From assembly GCA_932294295.1 (NCBI GenBank), contig OW028584.1:21049638-21113637 (forward strand): DNA of 64,000 nucleotides, in the 5' to 3' direction. Positions 24,065-36,285 of the stretch are shown one piece after another; the first letter of the stretch is position 1, and each line of letters begins with the position of its first letter. Under the pieces are notes generated by a model. The model ran no database searches. It was not told the origin of the DNA and saw only the letters and a program-made list of their open reading frames with translations. This DNA comes from Alitta virens (Eukaryota > Annelida > Polychaeta > Phyllodocida > Nereididae). The position numbers were made by a program, and so were the translations under genes.

Positions 24065-25296
24065 ATTTTGGTGATCGCTATCCAGCTATAAACTATGAGA
24101 ATATCCCAACATGCTGTTTACTTTAAATACTCTAATAAAACCATCATTTTTTCTCTCTGCTTTTATTATTTTTTCCACTTGCATTAGCATTTTTCGTAAA
24201 GGTCTATTCCTTTATATTGTAAAAAGTCGTCCTTTCAAGGACTTTTGTGGAAAAAGTCCTCAATCTTTTCTTGCACATGTCTGGCAGTATCTTAGTCCTT
24301 TCCTTTTGACAAATTTTTCTTTTATTGATAATCTTTTTTTAACCTGAATTTTCAAAAGAAGTAGGTTGTATATCAGAAATTCTTAGCCACTGCATGAGAC
24401 TTTTTGCCTCAGAGTGTACACAGTATTTTTTTCTCCTTTTCCAAATTGTTTGAGAAGCGTGAGTGGATGCAAAAAATATTATAAACTTTCTTTAAATAAC
24501 TACAAAAAGTGTCGTTATGCAACGAAAGTTTGATATCAGATATTGTGTCTGGACCAATAAAGGTCAACAAACTGCAGGTCAAAGTCATTTTTGCCCCCTG
24601 TAATTATGAAAAATATGCATGCAGGAGGTCAGGAATTAATAATGCCAACACGCAGGCATATCTCACATTTTCTCACCATTTATATTGCCTTAAGCTGAGT
24701 AACCTAACGTACAATGGCTAGTTGACAGGGGCAGATGTAATGATGCGATGATTTGGTTGGGGATCAATATATCATGTCATTACAAATTGCATCTGACCAT
24801 GGTGCAATTAATAAATATATGACAGTATTTTTTAATGTTTCAATTTTGTTGAATAACTGAAGCATTTAAAACAAAGAAAGTTTTTGTCCTAATAATAATC
24901 CAATGGGGGTTTTTGTGGAGAAGATTGGCCTATCCAGAGACCAGCAAAGGGCACATAGCACCTCCGCATACTAACCCTAACCCTTTCTTCCTTTTTTTTC
25001 TATTTCTGTTGTTGCTGAGAAATCTGATCAAACATTTGTCCACATATATTACAGGAAAGGACAGAGCTTAGACTGAAAGTTCTGCAGACTATTATTTAGT
25101 AACATAGCTAACTTTCTTAGACATTGTGTTAGGTCCCAGTTAGTCATGCTAATACTCATGACTAACGTTAGCAACTTTTTGACCTCAATAAGCTCATGAG
25201 GTCTCTTCTTGAAAGGAATAACCCCTAATAAATCCTTAGTCATTTGATGCTATAACTGGGTGGGCAGCATTATTTAGACACATGACAATTGTCTAA
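24065..25296. other. no gene seen; SINE family A fragment at 24.72 kb
   Basis: AT-rich. At about 24,722-24,760 GGCAGATGTAATGATG is a short inverted fragment of SINE family A. No exon supported. Confidence 0.4.
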
Positions 25297-26002
25297 AGGG
25301 GCGTTCAGTGCCCGTTCACACTGTCATGTATAAGAACTCTGTTAATCACGTATAAATTATTTCCTCGACCGTACGTGGGGCCGTCATAGATCGCTTGGCG
25401 GACGTCCGTCAAACGCTCGCCGGACATCCGTTGCCAAGCATCCGTGATGCATCTGTGACGCACTCATAGGCACTCATAGTCACTCATAGATTGCTCGTAG
25501 ATCACCCGTAGATCACTCGTAGATCACTCGTAGATCGCCCGTGCGAATGGTTCAAGGATGGGCACGGAAGATGACGGGCTACGAACGTCCGCCGAGTGTT
25601 TTACAAGCGTTCTACAAGTGGATGCAAGTGGACGGAGAGTATATATGGATGGACAGTGGCAACATAGAACGTATGTAGAACGTACGTAAAACGTACATAG
25701 AATGTATGAAGAACATGCATAGAAGGCACCCCGAGTGAATCCCGTGCAAGTTACGTAACTAATATAAACAATTTTACTCGTAGAACGTCCGCCGTAGTTT
25801 TAAACATGTTTAAAAAAATTTGCCCTCTCCACATATGGTCACGGATGATTTAGCACTACCAGGAGCATCCTACGGATTAGCAAGTGTATCCTTGAAACAC
25901 TCAGCAAGTGAATCACGTATGAACAAGGATGAGCAAGAGTAAAAAAGTATTTTCATATACGTGGTCATACGTAGGGCGTATCCATGACAGTGTGAATGCC
26001 CT
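25297..26002. mobile_element. repeat family B, near-complete MITE
   Basis: Inverted ends match: read inward from the right AGGGCATTCACACTGTCATG, and on the left AGGGG..CGTTCACACTGTCATG with an extra ten bases. The interior is rich in GTAGATCACTC tandem units, ACGTAC-type palindromes and CpG. It contains the landmark TTTGCCCTCTCCACATATGG also seen, inverted, at 23.1 and 37.8 kb. The ends resemble PIF/Harbinger-type MITEs. The flanking duplication is not clean. Confidence 0.6.
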
Positions 26003-26186
26003 TTAAGAGAAGTCAGCCGCATGTGACTAACTTTGACCTTAGAGATTTCAGTGTAGTTAGCCAGCTATTGTCTTTGTTGCTTTGGATGCTGGAGAAAATT
26101 AACCCCCCCCCCCTCCAAGCTGCAGTATCCCTTGATCAAAATAGTTCGAATCTAGAATAATCTGAAAATGGCATGAAATATGTTTT

Positions 26187-26262
26187 TTTGGTGGTCTAGT
26201 GGTTCAGATGCTGATCAGCTCCTTCTAAGGTCTCGGGTTTGACTCTCAGTCTGAAAAATGCA
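26187..26262 (+). mobile_element. tRNA-like SINE head
   Basis: A box TGGTCTAGTGG at 26,192-26,202 and B box GGGTTTGACTCTC at 26,235-26,247 have pol III spacing. The stems are not those of a functional tRNA, and downstream sequence looks SINE-like. Confidence 0.5.
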
Positions 26263-26504
26263 GCTAGTAGTAGCTGGTTCAAAATCTCCAATTACATGGG
26301 ATAGTGGAGAATGGGATACATTGAGCCACAGGGTGAGATGAGCCATCCCTTGTTACAGGCAGCTGACAAAAGATATGAATAAGGTGGTGCCTTTTGTTGG
26401 AAGTTCATTCCTATCAAACTTTCCTGATGTAGAAATATTAAGATTCCAAGTATATATATATATATATTTATCTGATGTTTATAAACTTATTGTGTGGATA
26501 ATTT

Positions 26505-26690
26505 GGTATGGAAGATAAATTCAAAATATGATGCTTTCATGTTGAGAAGTTTTAATGCAATACTGAAACTAATGGGCAACCAGTCAAGTTCTTTCCTGAC
26601 ATGAGTAATTCAGTCATGTTCTCTGTCCTTCGGTCGATCGTGCTGCAGAGTACTGGCCTACTTGTAATTTGTTGTAAATATTTCCCATTA
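26505..26690 (-). pseudogene. decayed LINE reverse transcriptase, C-terminal part
   Basis: On the minus strand one frame reads 'LQVGQYSAAR' and, after a frameshift, 'ITHVRKELDWLPISFSIALK'. In CR1/Jockey-type non-LTR retrotransposons the same place has LQ..Q..AAR then HITP(V/I)LK.LHWLPV..RI.FK. The order and spacing match, but stops and a frameshift show it is dead. The rest of the element is not recognisable. Confidence 0.6.
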
Positions 26691-27334
26691 ATGTGCATAT
26701 AGGATAGCATTCCTGTCTTAAATGACAACATTTAGTAACTCTTGTTTATCACCAGCATATTTCTCGTCAGAGACAGCGTGTTCAATTGCAAGTTGAGCAA
26801 TTCAGGTGTTAAATGATGTTGGATTCGGGGACCTAAAGGCACTCCTCAGCAGTTTTTTTTAATTTTCTCATTAATCACTACTGATTGTGTTCTGATGGAG
26901 CTTTGCCTTTGATGCCATACTGTTTCATCAACTGTGTAGGCACTTTGCCTATCTAGAGTGAATGATTCATCTGTGTACTGTTTTTTGCAAGCCATAGGAG
27001 CACTGGGTCAGGTTGGCAAGATTTTGATATATCGCTAATAATCTTTTTGATTCGCCTTCAGTCTTTTTCTAAATTTTTAGAATTTCAAAAGTGGCTTTTT
27101 GCAGGAATTATACGCTCACTTGGTTTTGGCATCTTGACTCTATCAAGCTTGTGACAAATTATGTTATTTTTCTGTTCAACGAAATTGCAAGAAAAAAAAC
27201 ACTATTCAATGATGAAAAGGTAAATTGGACAAATACAGGTGACTTTGACATGCTGATTCCAGTTTCTTTCAGTGATTGATGATGACACATGTGTAATTGT
27301 AAAACTAGGGATGGAGGTCGTGTCTGCTGTTTGC

Positions 27335-28785
27335 ACAGGTCACCATTGAAGGTACTAAAGAAGGAAACTAAAGTTTGTACAGGTCACAACTAAATGGAAC
27401 TAAAGAAGGAAACTAAAGTTTGCACAGGTCACAACTAAATGGAACTAAAGAAGGAAAATAAAGTTTGCACAGGTCACCACTGATGGTACTAAAGAAGGAA
27501 ACTAAAGTTTGCACAGGTCACAACTGAAGGTACTAAAGAAAGAAACTAAAGTTTTCACAGGTCACCACTGAAGGTACTAAAGAAGGAAACTAAAGTTTGC
27601 ACAGGTCACAAGTAAATGGAACTAAGGAAGGAAACTAAAGTTTGCACAGGTCACAACTGAAGGTACTAAAGAAGGAAACTACAGTTTGCACAGGTCACAC
27701 CTGAAGGTACTAAAGAAGGAAACTAAAGTTTTCACAGGTCACCACTGAAGGTACTAAAGAAGGAAACTACAGTTTTCACAGGTCACAACTGAAGGTACTA
27801 AAGAAAGAAACTAAAGTTTTCACAGGTCACCACTGAAGGTACTAAAGAAGGAAACTAAAGTTTGCACAGGTCACCACTAAAGGTACTAAAGAAGGAAACT
27901 AAAGTTTGCACAGGTCACCACTGAAGGTACTAAAGAAAGAAACTACAGTTTGCACAGGTCACCACTGATGGTACTAAAGAAGGAAACTACAGTTTTCAGA
28001 GGTCACCACTGAAGGTACTAAAGAAAGAAACTACAGTTTGCACAGGTCACCACTGAAGGTACTAAAGAAATACACTAAAGTTTGCACAGGTCACCACTGA
28101 AGGTACTAAAGAAGGAAACTACAGTTTGCACAGGTCACCACTGAAGGTACTAAAGAAGGAAACTACAGTTTGCACAGGTCACCACTGAAGGTACTCAAGA
28201 AGGAAACTAAAGTTTGCACAGGTCACCACTGAAGGTACTAAAGAAGGAAACTACAGTTTGCACAGGTCACCACTGAAGGTACTAAAGAAGGAAACTACAG
28301 TTTGCACAGGTCACCACTGAAGGTACTCAAGAAGGAAACTAAAGTTTGCACAGGTCACCACTGAAGGTACTAAAGAAGGAAACTAAAGTTTGCACAGGTC
28401 ACCACTGAAGGTACTAAAGAAAGAAACTACAGTTTGCACAGGTCACCACTGAAGGTACTAAAGAAGGAAACTAAAGTTTGCACAGGTCACCACTAAAGGT
28501 ACTAAAGAAGGAAACTACAGTTTGCACAGGTCACCACTGAAGGTACTAAAGAAGGAAACTACAGTTTGCACAGGTCACAACTGAAGGTACTAAAGAAGGA
28601 AACTAAAGTTTGCACAGGTCACCACTGAAGGTACTATAGAAGGAAACTACAGTTTGTACAGGTCACCACTGAAGGTACTATAGAAGGAAACTACAGTTTG
28701 CACAGGTCATCACTAAAGGTACTAAAGAAGGAAACTACAGTTTGCACAGGTCATCACTGAAGGTACTAAAGAAGGAAACTACACC
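27335..28785. repeat. 44-bp minisatellite, about 33 units
   Basis: Unit GGTACTAAAGAAGGAAACTA + AAGTTTGCACAGGTCACCAC + TGAA (44 bases). Variants CTAAAG/CTACAG, TTGCAC/TTTCAC and CACCACTGAA/CACAACTAAATG are distributed in runs, suggesting duplication of multi-unit blocks. No spacers are present, so it is not a CRISPR. Confidence 0.97.
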
Positions 28786-28789
28786 TGAA

Positions 28790-29490
28790 GTTCATGGTAC
28801 AAAAATAACAATAGTAACCATGTATCGCCTTGGTTCATCCCGCAATAATAACAAATAATGGGTGGATATATTTTATTATAATTTATTTGTACTAAATATA
28901 TATAAATATGATATGGAGTCTATATACAAGTTATCAATCAATTAAGGCATATCAAGTCAATGAATTGTCTAGCTTCGTTTGTAGTCAGTGGACCTTCACT
29001 GTGTCCATCTCTTATAAAGCTCAGTGCAATTACAGCCTTAGCTGATATATTCTCCACCTGCTTGCTGCTTGCAGCTGTCTCTACAATGCCTAGGCATCAG
29101 TCCCTTGAATTGATATACAGTCAATTTTTCAATGTCATCAATGCTTATCCCTATGTTGCTGCCTGTCTTTGACATATTTTCAATGACTGATGTTGTGGTA
29201 TTAATCAAATTCCTCATGACATATCTTACAGATATGTTTTTGTTTGTCAAATAATGTGTCAAATTTTTATAACACTGGACATGAACATACGTATTTCACA
29301 AAGTCCTGAGTCCAGGCAAATTAAAATAGATGAATGAGCTAAATAGGGTGACCACCATATGTCTCAGATGGTCCTCCCCATGCCACATGCAGGCAAAAAC
29401 AGTGCTCCATAGAAGGAAGAACATATGTTCGAAAGAGTCTGAGCTGAACACTGGGTGCTAAATTTGGAGATGTGCTGTCTCACTCTACAG
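28790..29490. other. no gene seen
   Basis: AT-rich. Short open frames only. Confidence 0.4.
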
Positions 29491-29496
29491 CAAGTA

Positions 29497-29715
29497 TAGA
29501 AATGAGGTTATATTCATAGGAGATTTTAACTTCCATTTTTATGCAACTGAAATGCAAAGTCAATAATTAAAGCAACATACAAATGAATACCAATACAAAA
29601 AAAAAAGGTAAACATTCTTGATTTAGTAAGAATAAAGCACTAGTTCATAGTGAGTGCAGAGTTGATGAATTAAATCAGACCATATGACTATATTGATAGA
29701 GGTTGACATCCCAAA
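29497..29715 (+). pseudogene. decayed LINE apurinic endonuclease fragment
   Basis: The frame reads 'RNEVIFIGDFNFHFYATEM' at about 29,501-29,557 and, in the same frame 52 codons later, 'KSDHMTILIEVDI'. GDFN and SDH are the paired catalytic motifs at the end of the APE-type endonuclease of non-LTR retrotransposons. In-frame stops lie between them, so it is inactive. Confidence 0.55.
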
Positions 29716-29719
29716 ATGA

Positions 29720-30395
29720 TCTGGATCAACTAAACAACCACAACTTGGTTAAAACTCAGCTGATATGTCTGTTGATTAGACAAACATGATTCTATTCATA
29801 ATTGGCAAAGTCCTGCTCGATTCTGCTTTAATTTCTAGCCTTAATGTCTGTAGTTGAAGTTTATTAAAAGAAGTACTGTATGTGTGAATTCACTGTTTGA
29901 TCAACTTAAAGAAAATGCTATGCAAATATAGCATGTGAGTGTCATCCAATTATATCAAAGATCAACTGAAAGAAAATGCTCACCAATATGGCATGTGAAT
30001 ATCATCTATTTTATCCAAGATCAGTGCATTTACGGCAATTCCAGTTATTTTTATTTCCTTAATTTCATATTAAATTCTAATAAATGGACCTTACATGTTG
30101 AATACAAACTCATAATCAAAGATCTGCTTCAGATAGATATATGTCATTCCTTCATCACAAGCATGTCTTTTGATATATCTATCATAAACGTCAGTTGTAC
30201 CTGGTGAGGTTCAGTTAAATTAAGTTTTATTGTATACAATGTTGTAGGGGGGGGGGGGGGGCATTTGTCAGCGACAGCATGACTGTCTTAGAAGGGCCTT
30301 CCTGATCTTGTATATTTTTTATATACTTATTTGAATAAACTAGTTCTGAGTTCTGAGTTCAATCAATTATATAAATTAATTTAATTTTCGGTCAT
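29720..30395. other. no gene seen; poly-G run near 30,247
   Basis: AT-rich. A run of about 16 G occurs at 30,247-30,262. Confidence 0.4.
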
Positions 30396-30398
30396 ATA

Positions 30399-31269
30399 CA
30401 GTTGGAAGCAGAATTATTCAACCCCCCGGAATTTTGGATCAAATCATGTCAACTATAATTCTGCACAAGACAAGAATGACACATGCCATCATCTATATTT
30501 TCTTGGAAGTGACAATTCATGATATTTTGCAAATTTTAAAGCTGTTATCATCTGTTTTGCAACACTACATGACTAATGCACATACAAAGTCTCGTACATT
30601 CGTATTTTAGGGCAGATTTTCTCTGAATTTCCTGAAATTCACCCTGAAAAACATTTTAACCATAAAAATCATAAAATAGCAACTGGCTGGTAAAAAAAGT
30701 CAAGGGACTTCAGTAGTGACATAACATTCGGTAAAAATACATGAAAATTACATATTATTCTTAAAAAGGTCAAACTTTGGTTCTTGTACTTCAAAATAAT
30801 TGTGCTTATTGCTTTGTCAATAAAAAAATCAAAAGTGAAAGTTTCCAAACATACACTTAAATATTGCTATCTATTCAGAGAAGGCAAACAAGTGGCCCAT
30901 TTTCATGAAATCGCATTCTGTGTTAGTTGCTTGAATTGTAAAAGTGCCAATGATATTGCAATATTTTCATCATAAATAACCAGGTGATGACTAGAAAAGA
31001 TTGTCTGTATGAAAAGAAAGCTAGATTCAACAATAGCAATGGACCACAGACCATACCCCAAAGTGGCAGGTGTGGGAGTTCATATGTGAACAGGTTATGT
31101 AACATTACATACATGTTGCAAAACAGCAGTAAAATTAGCAAAACATGACATATCATCACATTCTTAAAAATTGTGATGATTGCATTTGTCATTTATGTCC
31201 TGTGCAATGTTATAGTTGGCACATTTTCATGCAAATTCCACGGGGGTTGAATAATTCTGATTCCAACTG
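30399..31269. mobile_element. Tc1/mariner-like MITE, 871 bp
   Basis: Near-perfect inverted ends: CAGTTGGAAGCAGAATTATT on the left and CAGTTGGAATCAGAATTATT read inward from the right, both continuing into CAACCCCC. TA on both sides is the Tc1/mariner target duplication. No transposase frame, so non-autonomous. Confidence 0.85.
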
Positions 31270-31309
31270 TATATGTGGTTAGTATTGTGTCTCAAGCTAT
31301 GGGCATAAA

Positions 31310-32112
31310 TAGGATTTTTCTCAAGTAAATAGGCTTGTATGCAAAAATGAAGCAATGAAACTTAGTTCTAATGCTTGAATATTGTTTCTGGGGTCCTTAG
31401 AATTAGTTTTGGTAGGTTGGTTGGTGGGTTGACTGTCGGTTGAAAACCAACTTTCGGTCAAGTAAATGGAATTTTTCTCAAGTAAATGGGCTTTTATGCA
31501 AAAATGAAGCAATGAAACTTAGTTCTTATGCTTGAATATTGTTTCTGGGGTTCTTAGAATTAGTTTTGGTAGGTTGTTCGGTTGGCTGTCGGCCGAAAAC
31601 CAACTTTCGGCCAATTAAATATAATTTTTCTCAAGTAAATAGGCTTGTATGCAAAAATGAAGCAATGAAACTTAGTTCTAATACTTAAATATTGTTTCTG
31701 GGGTTCTTAGAATTAGTTTTGGTAGGTTGGTTGGTCACTTGGCTGTCGGCTGAATACCAACTTGAGGCCAAGTAAATATAATTTTTCTCAGGTAAATGGG
31801 CTTGTATGCAAAAATGGAGCAATGCAACTTATTTCTAAGGCTTCATTATTGTTTCTGGGGTCCTTAGAATTAGCTTTGGCAAGTTGGTTGGTCGGTTTGT
31901 TGTCGAAAACCAACTTTAGGCCAAGTAAATATAATTTTTCTCATTCAAATGGGCTTGTATGCCAAAACGAAGCAATGAAACTTAGTTCTAATGCTTAAGT
32001 ACACATTTATACCTTCGCTAGAAGTGTATGTAATAAATATGTATATATATTGTTCCTGGGGTCCATAGAATTAGTTTTGGTTGGTCAGTCGGTTGGCTGT
32101 CGGCCGAAAACA
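31310..32112. repeat. about 155-bp tandem repeat, five copies
   Basis: Each unit starts TTTTTCTCAAGTAAATAGGC (about 31,316, 31,471, 31,625, 31,782 and 31,934) and ends in a GGTTGG..GGCCGAAAACCAACTTT segment that can form a hairpin. The last unit is partial. Units have diverged by point changes and small indels. Confidence 0.9.
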
Positions 32113-32214
32113 AACTTTCGACCGATTTTTCTCAAGTAGGGAAGATTTTATGCAATAATGAAGCAAAATGAAAATTACAGTGACTGCTTTATATATTTTT
32201 ACATTTGACTAGTT

Positions 32215-32350
32215 CAAGTTAATGCCAAGTAGCCAGCGCCAAGTAGCTAATTTCAAGGCCACTCAAGTAAATGCCAAGTAGCCAGCGTCAGGTAGCTAGC
32301 TGACTTCAAGATATTTTAAGTAAATGCAAGTAGACAGCGCCAGGTAGCTG
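32215..32350. repeat. short tandem repeat AAATGCCAAGTAGCCAGCG
   Basis: About three imperfect copies of GTAAATGCCAAGTAGCCAGC. Confidence 0.7.
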
Positions 32351-32359
32351 ACAGATCTC

Positions 32360-32455
32360 ATCACCAAATAGCATTCCAATTGTATTGATGTTGGCCCGAC
32401 GTCGGTGACGTCAAAACGATATAGAAACGATGCTGACCTGATTTCGAATGCTATG
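32360..32455. mobile_element. short foldback MITE
   Basis: The ends AAATAGCATTCCAATTGTA and, read inward from the right, CAACATAGCATTCGAAATCA are similar. The centre contains CGACGTCGGTGACGTC. Related to the element at 33,003-33,120. Confidence 0.45.
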
Positions 32456-32459
32456 TTGG

Positions 32460-33000
32460 TCTGTCAACACTCACTTTTCTTTTCTTTTATTTTTGACATT
32501 TTTACTTATGATATATGTCGTGGCTAACATCCAAACTAAATCTTGAATAACCAATAGCTGTGTCACAACAACGTGAAAATTGTTTGAAAGGAAATCATCA
32601 TTAAATATGTGCAATGTTTAATGCAAACAGCTGAAGGGCCTGAATATAAAAAAGCCTGCCTGGTGCATATACACATCATTTAAGAATAGGCAATCTAGAA
32701 TTCAATTTAATTTGCAAGAAAGTGAGGAAGTACTGGAATTAAAAGTCAGTCATTATGAAATGTTTGCTTTTATTTATTCATAAATACCTTAATACCAGGT
32801 CTAAATTATCTCAAGGTGACGTGAAAATATTATTAATTTTTAAGTTTGAAACAATGCTTGTTTCATCATTCCCACTGAACCCTGGCCCACATGATCTGAT
32901 TTATTTATATGAAGGCTGGAACTTAAAAATCAAGAAATAGTGTACCAACATCACTTACATATATGATGAACTGCTGCACAATTAATATACAGCAAGTAGT
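32460..33000. other. no gene seen
   Basis: AT-rich. No supported exon. Confidence 0.4.
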
Positions 33001-33002
33001 GC

Positions 33003-33120
33003 CCAGATAGCTTTCCAAATCGGCCCAGCGTCATTTCAATATAGGCCACTGTTGCTACAACATCGTATTAACATCGCCGACATCGTGTGAATGTTGAAAC
33101 AATTTGGAATGCGATCTGGG
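33003..33120. mobile_element. short foldback MITE
   Basis: Inverted ends CCCAGATAGCTTTCCAAATCG and CCCAGATCGCATTCCAAATTG enclose about 75 bases. Similar in core to the element at 32.4 kb. Confidence 0.55.
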
Positions 33121-33299
33121 TGAGGTTATATCAAATTCTTTTACCACACATTTGCTACTCAAAGCGTTGTCTGAAATGAATTAAGCCACTGTCACACGGG
33201 CCGGTTTTGCCGTAGTGAACCCGTAGTATTACGTAATAGTTATGTAACAGCTCTTTCCGCCGGTTTGGCGACCGGTTCTGGCAGCAAAAAGGGGCGGGG

Positions 33300-33480
33300 C
33301 AGCACCCGCCGGGTTACCCGCCGGGTGCTACGGGTAACCCGCCGGAATACCCGCCGGCTTCCACGGGTGCCTCGGCGGGTTCTACGGGTGCCTCGGCGGG
33401 TTCTACGGGTTACTCGGCGGGTTCTACGGGTTACTCGGCGGGTTCTACGGGTTACTCGCCGAGTTGTAGGAGTAAGCCGG
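33300..33480. repeat. 21-bp GC-rich minisatellite, left arm
   Basis: Unit GGCGGGTTCTACGGGTTACTC and variants. Because 21 is a multiple of three it yields spurious Arg/Thr-rich frames on both strands. Confidence 0.9.
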
Positions 33481-34947
33481 CGAGTAGTAGGAGTAGCTCG
33501 CAGCTTCCAGGAGTATACTTTAAAAGGCTGCTGCTCCCCTAATATTAGTCCGATTTTCGTTAAATAAGAACTGAAATTGTAGTATAGTTTATACTGATTC
33601 CATATCTGTTTTCGGATCGAAAATATACCAAATATTAAGCGAGTTATTCGTCTGAGAAGGTAGCTAGGTTTGCGTGGTGGTGCTCTCGCAGACGTCCGCG
33701 CCGGGACTGTATCAATGCTGAGCGCTTCTTTAAAAGGCTGCTGCTCCCCTAATAGTCCGATTTTCGTCAAATAAAGACTGGATTGTAGTATAATTCATAT
33801 TGACTCCATAGGTGTTTTCGGATTGAAAATAGACCAAATATTAAGCAAGATATTCGTCTGAGAAGGCAGCAAGGTGCTTTGTGTATGTTCATGACTTGAA
33901 TGGTGTGGTCAATATTTTTTACCATTATATATACATTGTCTGGATGAGCTTTATTGCAATTAATTTCTACTCATTCTGCCAACTGGCCAATGGGAAAGAC
34001 TTTTCCTTTGGTTTTGTAAAGTCAATTAACCTATATATGTAATAGCAATCTGCCTTGACCGTTATGTCAATTGCTATTAGCATTTTGAATAATACAAAGA
34101 ATGGGGTAAGTCATGCTTTTTCATCATTGATCACAAGCATGAATTGAAGTTCTGAATTTCAACTGATTCCTGTTTAATATGCATATTAAAGAGGGAGATT
34201 TTTTTGATCATGGATGGAACATGCAATATCAATATTAATTTCAGTTGGATTATTTTCAGAAACAACAACGAAATATTGATAATTTATATAAACTAGAGTA
34301 TATCTATCTATAGATAGTTGTTATAGCTCCATAGACATCTTTATCAAGTCGGAATTTTATTGGCAACAAGCAAACAAACATTGTTTTATTTTCGTTTTTT
34401 ATTGATTACGAATTAATGAATTATTGATAGTAACATATTATTAGGTGAAGATCTTATAACTATCTGTCTATCTACATATCTATATTCTATGAGGTATTAC
34501 TAACTTTATTAACAAGAATATTCTTGTTTGTGCCTAGTATACTCCATTAATTTTCCCCACCTTAACTATTATATAAATTCTACACATTTCCCTGAATAAT
34601 TCAGTCTTTATTTGACGAAAATCGAATATGTGATAGACAGATAGTTTAGAGAGACAGATAGATTTATATGCTTATTATATAATATAGAATATCTAGCTTA
34701 ATATTTGGTCCATATAAGTACATAAAAAATAGCAAATAAAATCACAGATCAAATCACAAATACTAATTACAATATCAATATTAGATTTAAATTTTACAAA
34801 AAGATAAGAATGTTCACATGTATAAAATAATTACCAATATACAAATATAATCATTGCCTGGTAATTACAATACAATATATTGTTTTTAATTAATGAAAGC
34901 AATTACATCTTTTTGTAATTGTGAATGACAATCAAGACAATGTCATA

Positions 34948-35215
34948 TTACTGTGTCATCTTTGAACAAACTATGAAATGACAGGTCAAAGAACCCCAAT
35001 TTAGGCAATTAGGCAATTGACACATGTATTGAGCATTTGCTGTATTCTCTACACCCATTCTTTATATCATTCAAAATGCTAATAGCAATTACTGTGTCAT
35101 CTTTGAACAATCCATGAAATGACAGGTCAAATAACCCCAATTTAGGCAATTGACACATGTATTGAGCATTTGCTGTATTCTTTGTATCATTCAACATGCT
35201 AATAGCAATTGACAT
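34948..35215. repeat. direct duplication of about 130 bp in the element centre
   Basis: TTACTGTGTCATCTTTGAAC..TTTGCTGTATTCT occurs twice, at 34,948-35,085 and 35,092-35,190, in direct orientation. Confidence 0.8.
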
Positions 35216-36029
35216 AACGGTCATGGCAGTTGGCAGAATGAGTAGAAATGAATTGCAATAAAGCCCATCCAAACAATGTATATATATCATGGTCAAAAAT
35301 ATTGACCACACCATTCAAGTCATGACCATACACAAGGCAACCTGGCCGAAGAGTTGGGAAGCAAAGATCCTGTGATATAAGGAAAACCAACAATGAAGCT
35401 CCTATCGAATAATGGGAAAACTCTAATCTGAGCCAAAAAAAAAAAAAAAAAAAAACCTGGCCGCCGCCAGAGAACTGCATTCTCAGATGAATATCTCGCT
35501 TAATATTTGGTCTATTTTCAATCCGAAAACATGATGGAATCAGTATGAACTATGCTACAATACAGTTTTAATTTGACGAAAATCGGACTAATATTAGGGG
35601 AGCAGCAGCCTTTTATAGAAGGGATCAGCCCTTCCTGCATTGATACAGTCAGGGCGCGGACGTCTGCGAGAGCACCACTGTTTGCCTCCGCCAACCTAGC
35701 TACATTCTCAGACGAATATCTCGCTTAATATTTGGTCTATTTTCAATCCGAAAACACATATGGAATCAGTATGATTTATACTACAATTCAGTCCTGATTT
35801 GACGTAAATCGGATTAATATAAATGGAGCAGCAGCCGCCGCAAGACAACTGCCTTCTCAGACAAATATCTCGCTTAATATTCGGGTTTTTTTAAATCCGA
35901 AAATACGTATGGAATCAGTATGAGCTATACTGCCATTCAGTCTTTATTTGAGGAAAATCGGACTAATATTAGAGGAGCAGCAGCCTTTTTAAAGTATATA
36001 CCTCCCTGCCTACGCTGACGCTGGTAGCA

Positions 36030-36285
36030 AAAAGCCGGCGGGTTACACGTGAAAGCCGGCGGGTTACACTTGAAAGCCGGCGGGTTACACGTGAAAGCCG
36101 GCGGGTTACACGTGAAAGCCGGCGGGTTACCCGTAGAACCCCTCAACAAGCCGCCGGGGTGAAATTAGGGACGAATAATTCGCCGGGTTCTACGGGCCAC
36201 CCGCCGGCTTCTACGGGCCACCCGCCGGCTTCTACGGGCCACCCGCCGGCTTCTACGGGCCACCCGCCGGCTTCCACGGGTTTTT
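36030..36285. repeat. 21-bp GC-rich minisatellites, right arm
   Basis: Two adjoining arrays of 21-bp period: AAAGCCGGCGGGTTACACGTG units (36,030-36,130) and CGCCGGCTTCTACGGGCCACC units (36,180-36,280), followed by a run of T. They mirror the left-arm array. Confidence 0.9.

Noticed and set aside
24970..24985. CTAACCCTAACCCT telomere-like motif
   Set aside because: Only about two units, too short to indicate an interstitial telomere.
26187..26262. tRNA gene
   Set aside because: A and B boxes are present, but the acceptor and anticodon stems do not pair well. Read as a SINE head. The same applies at 45.5, 16.1 and 63.4 kb.
27335..28785. Regularly spaced repeats that could suggest a CRISPR array
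   Set aside because: Units are contiguous without unique spacers and the context is an animal genome. It is a minisatellite.
33240..33770. Arg/Thr/Val-rich frames on both strands
   Set aside because: Produced by the 21-bp minisatellite (a multiple of three) in the foldback element. No protein-like sequence.
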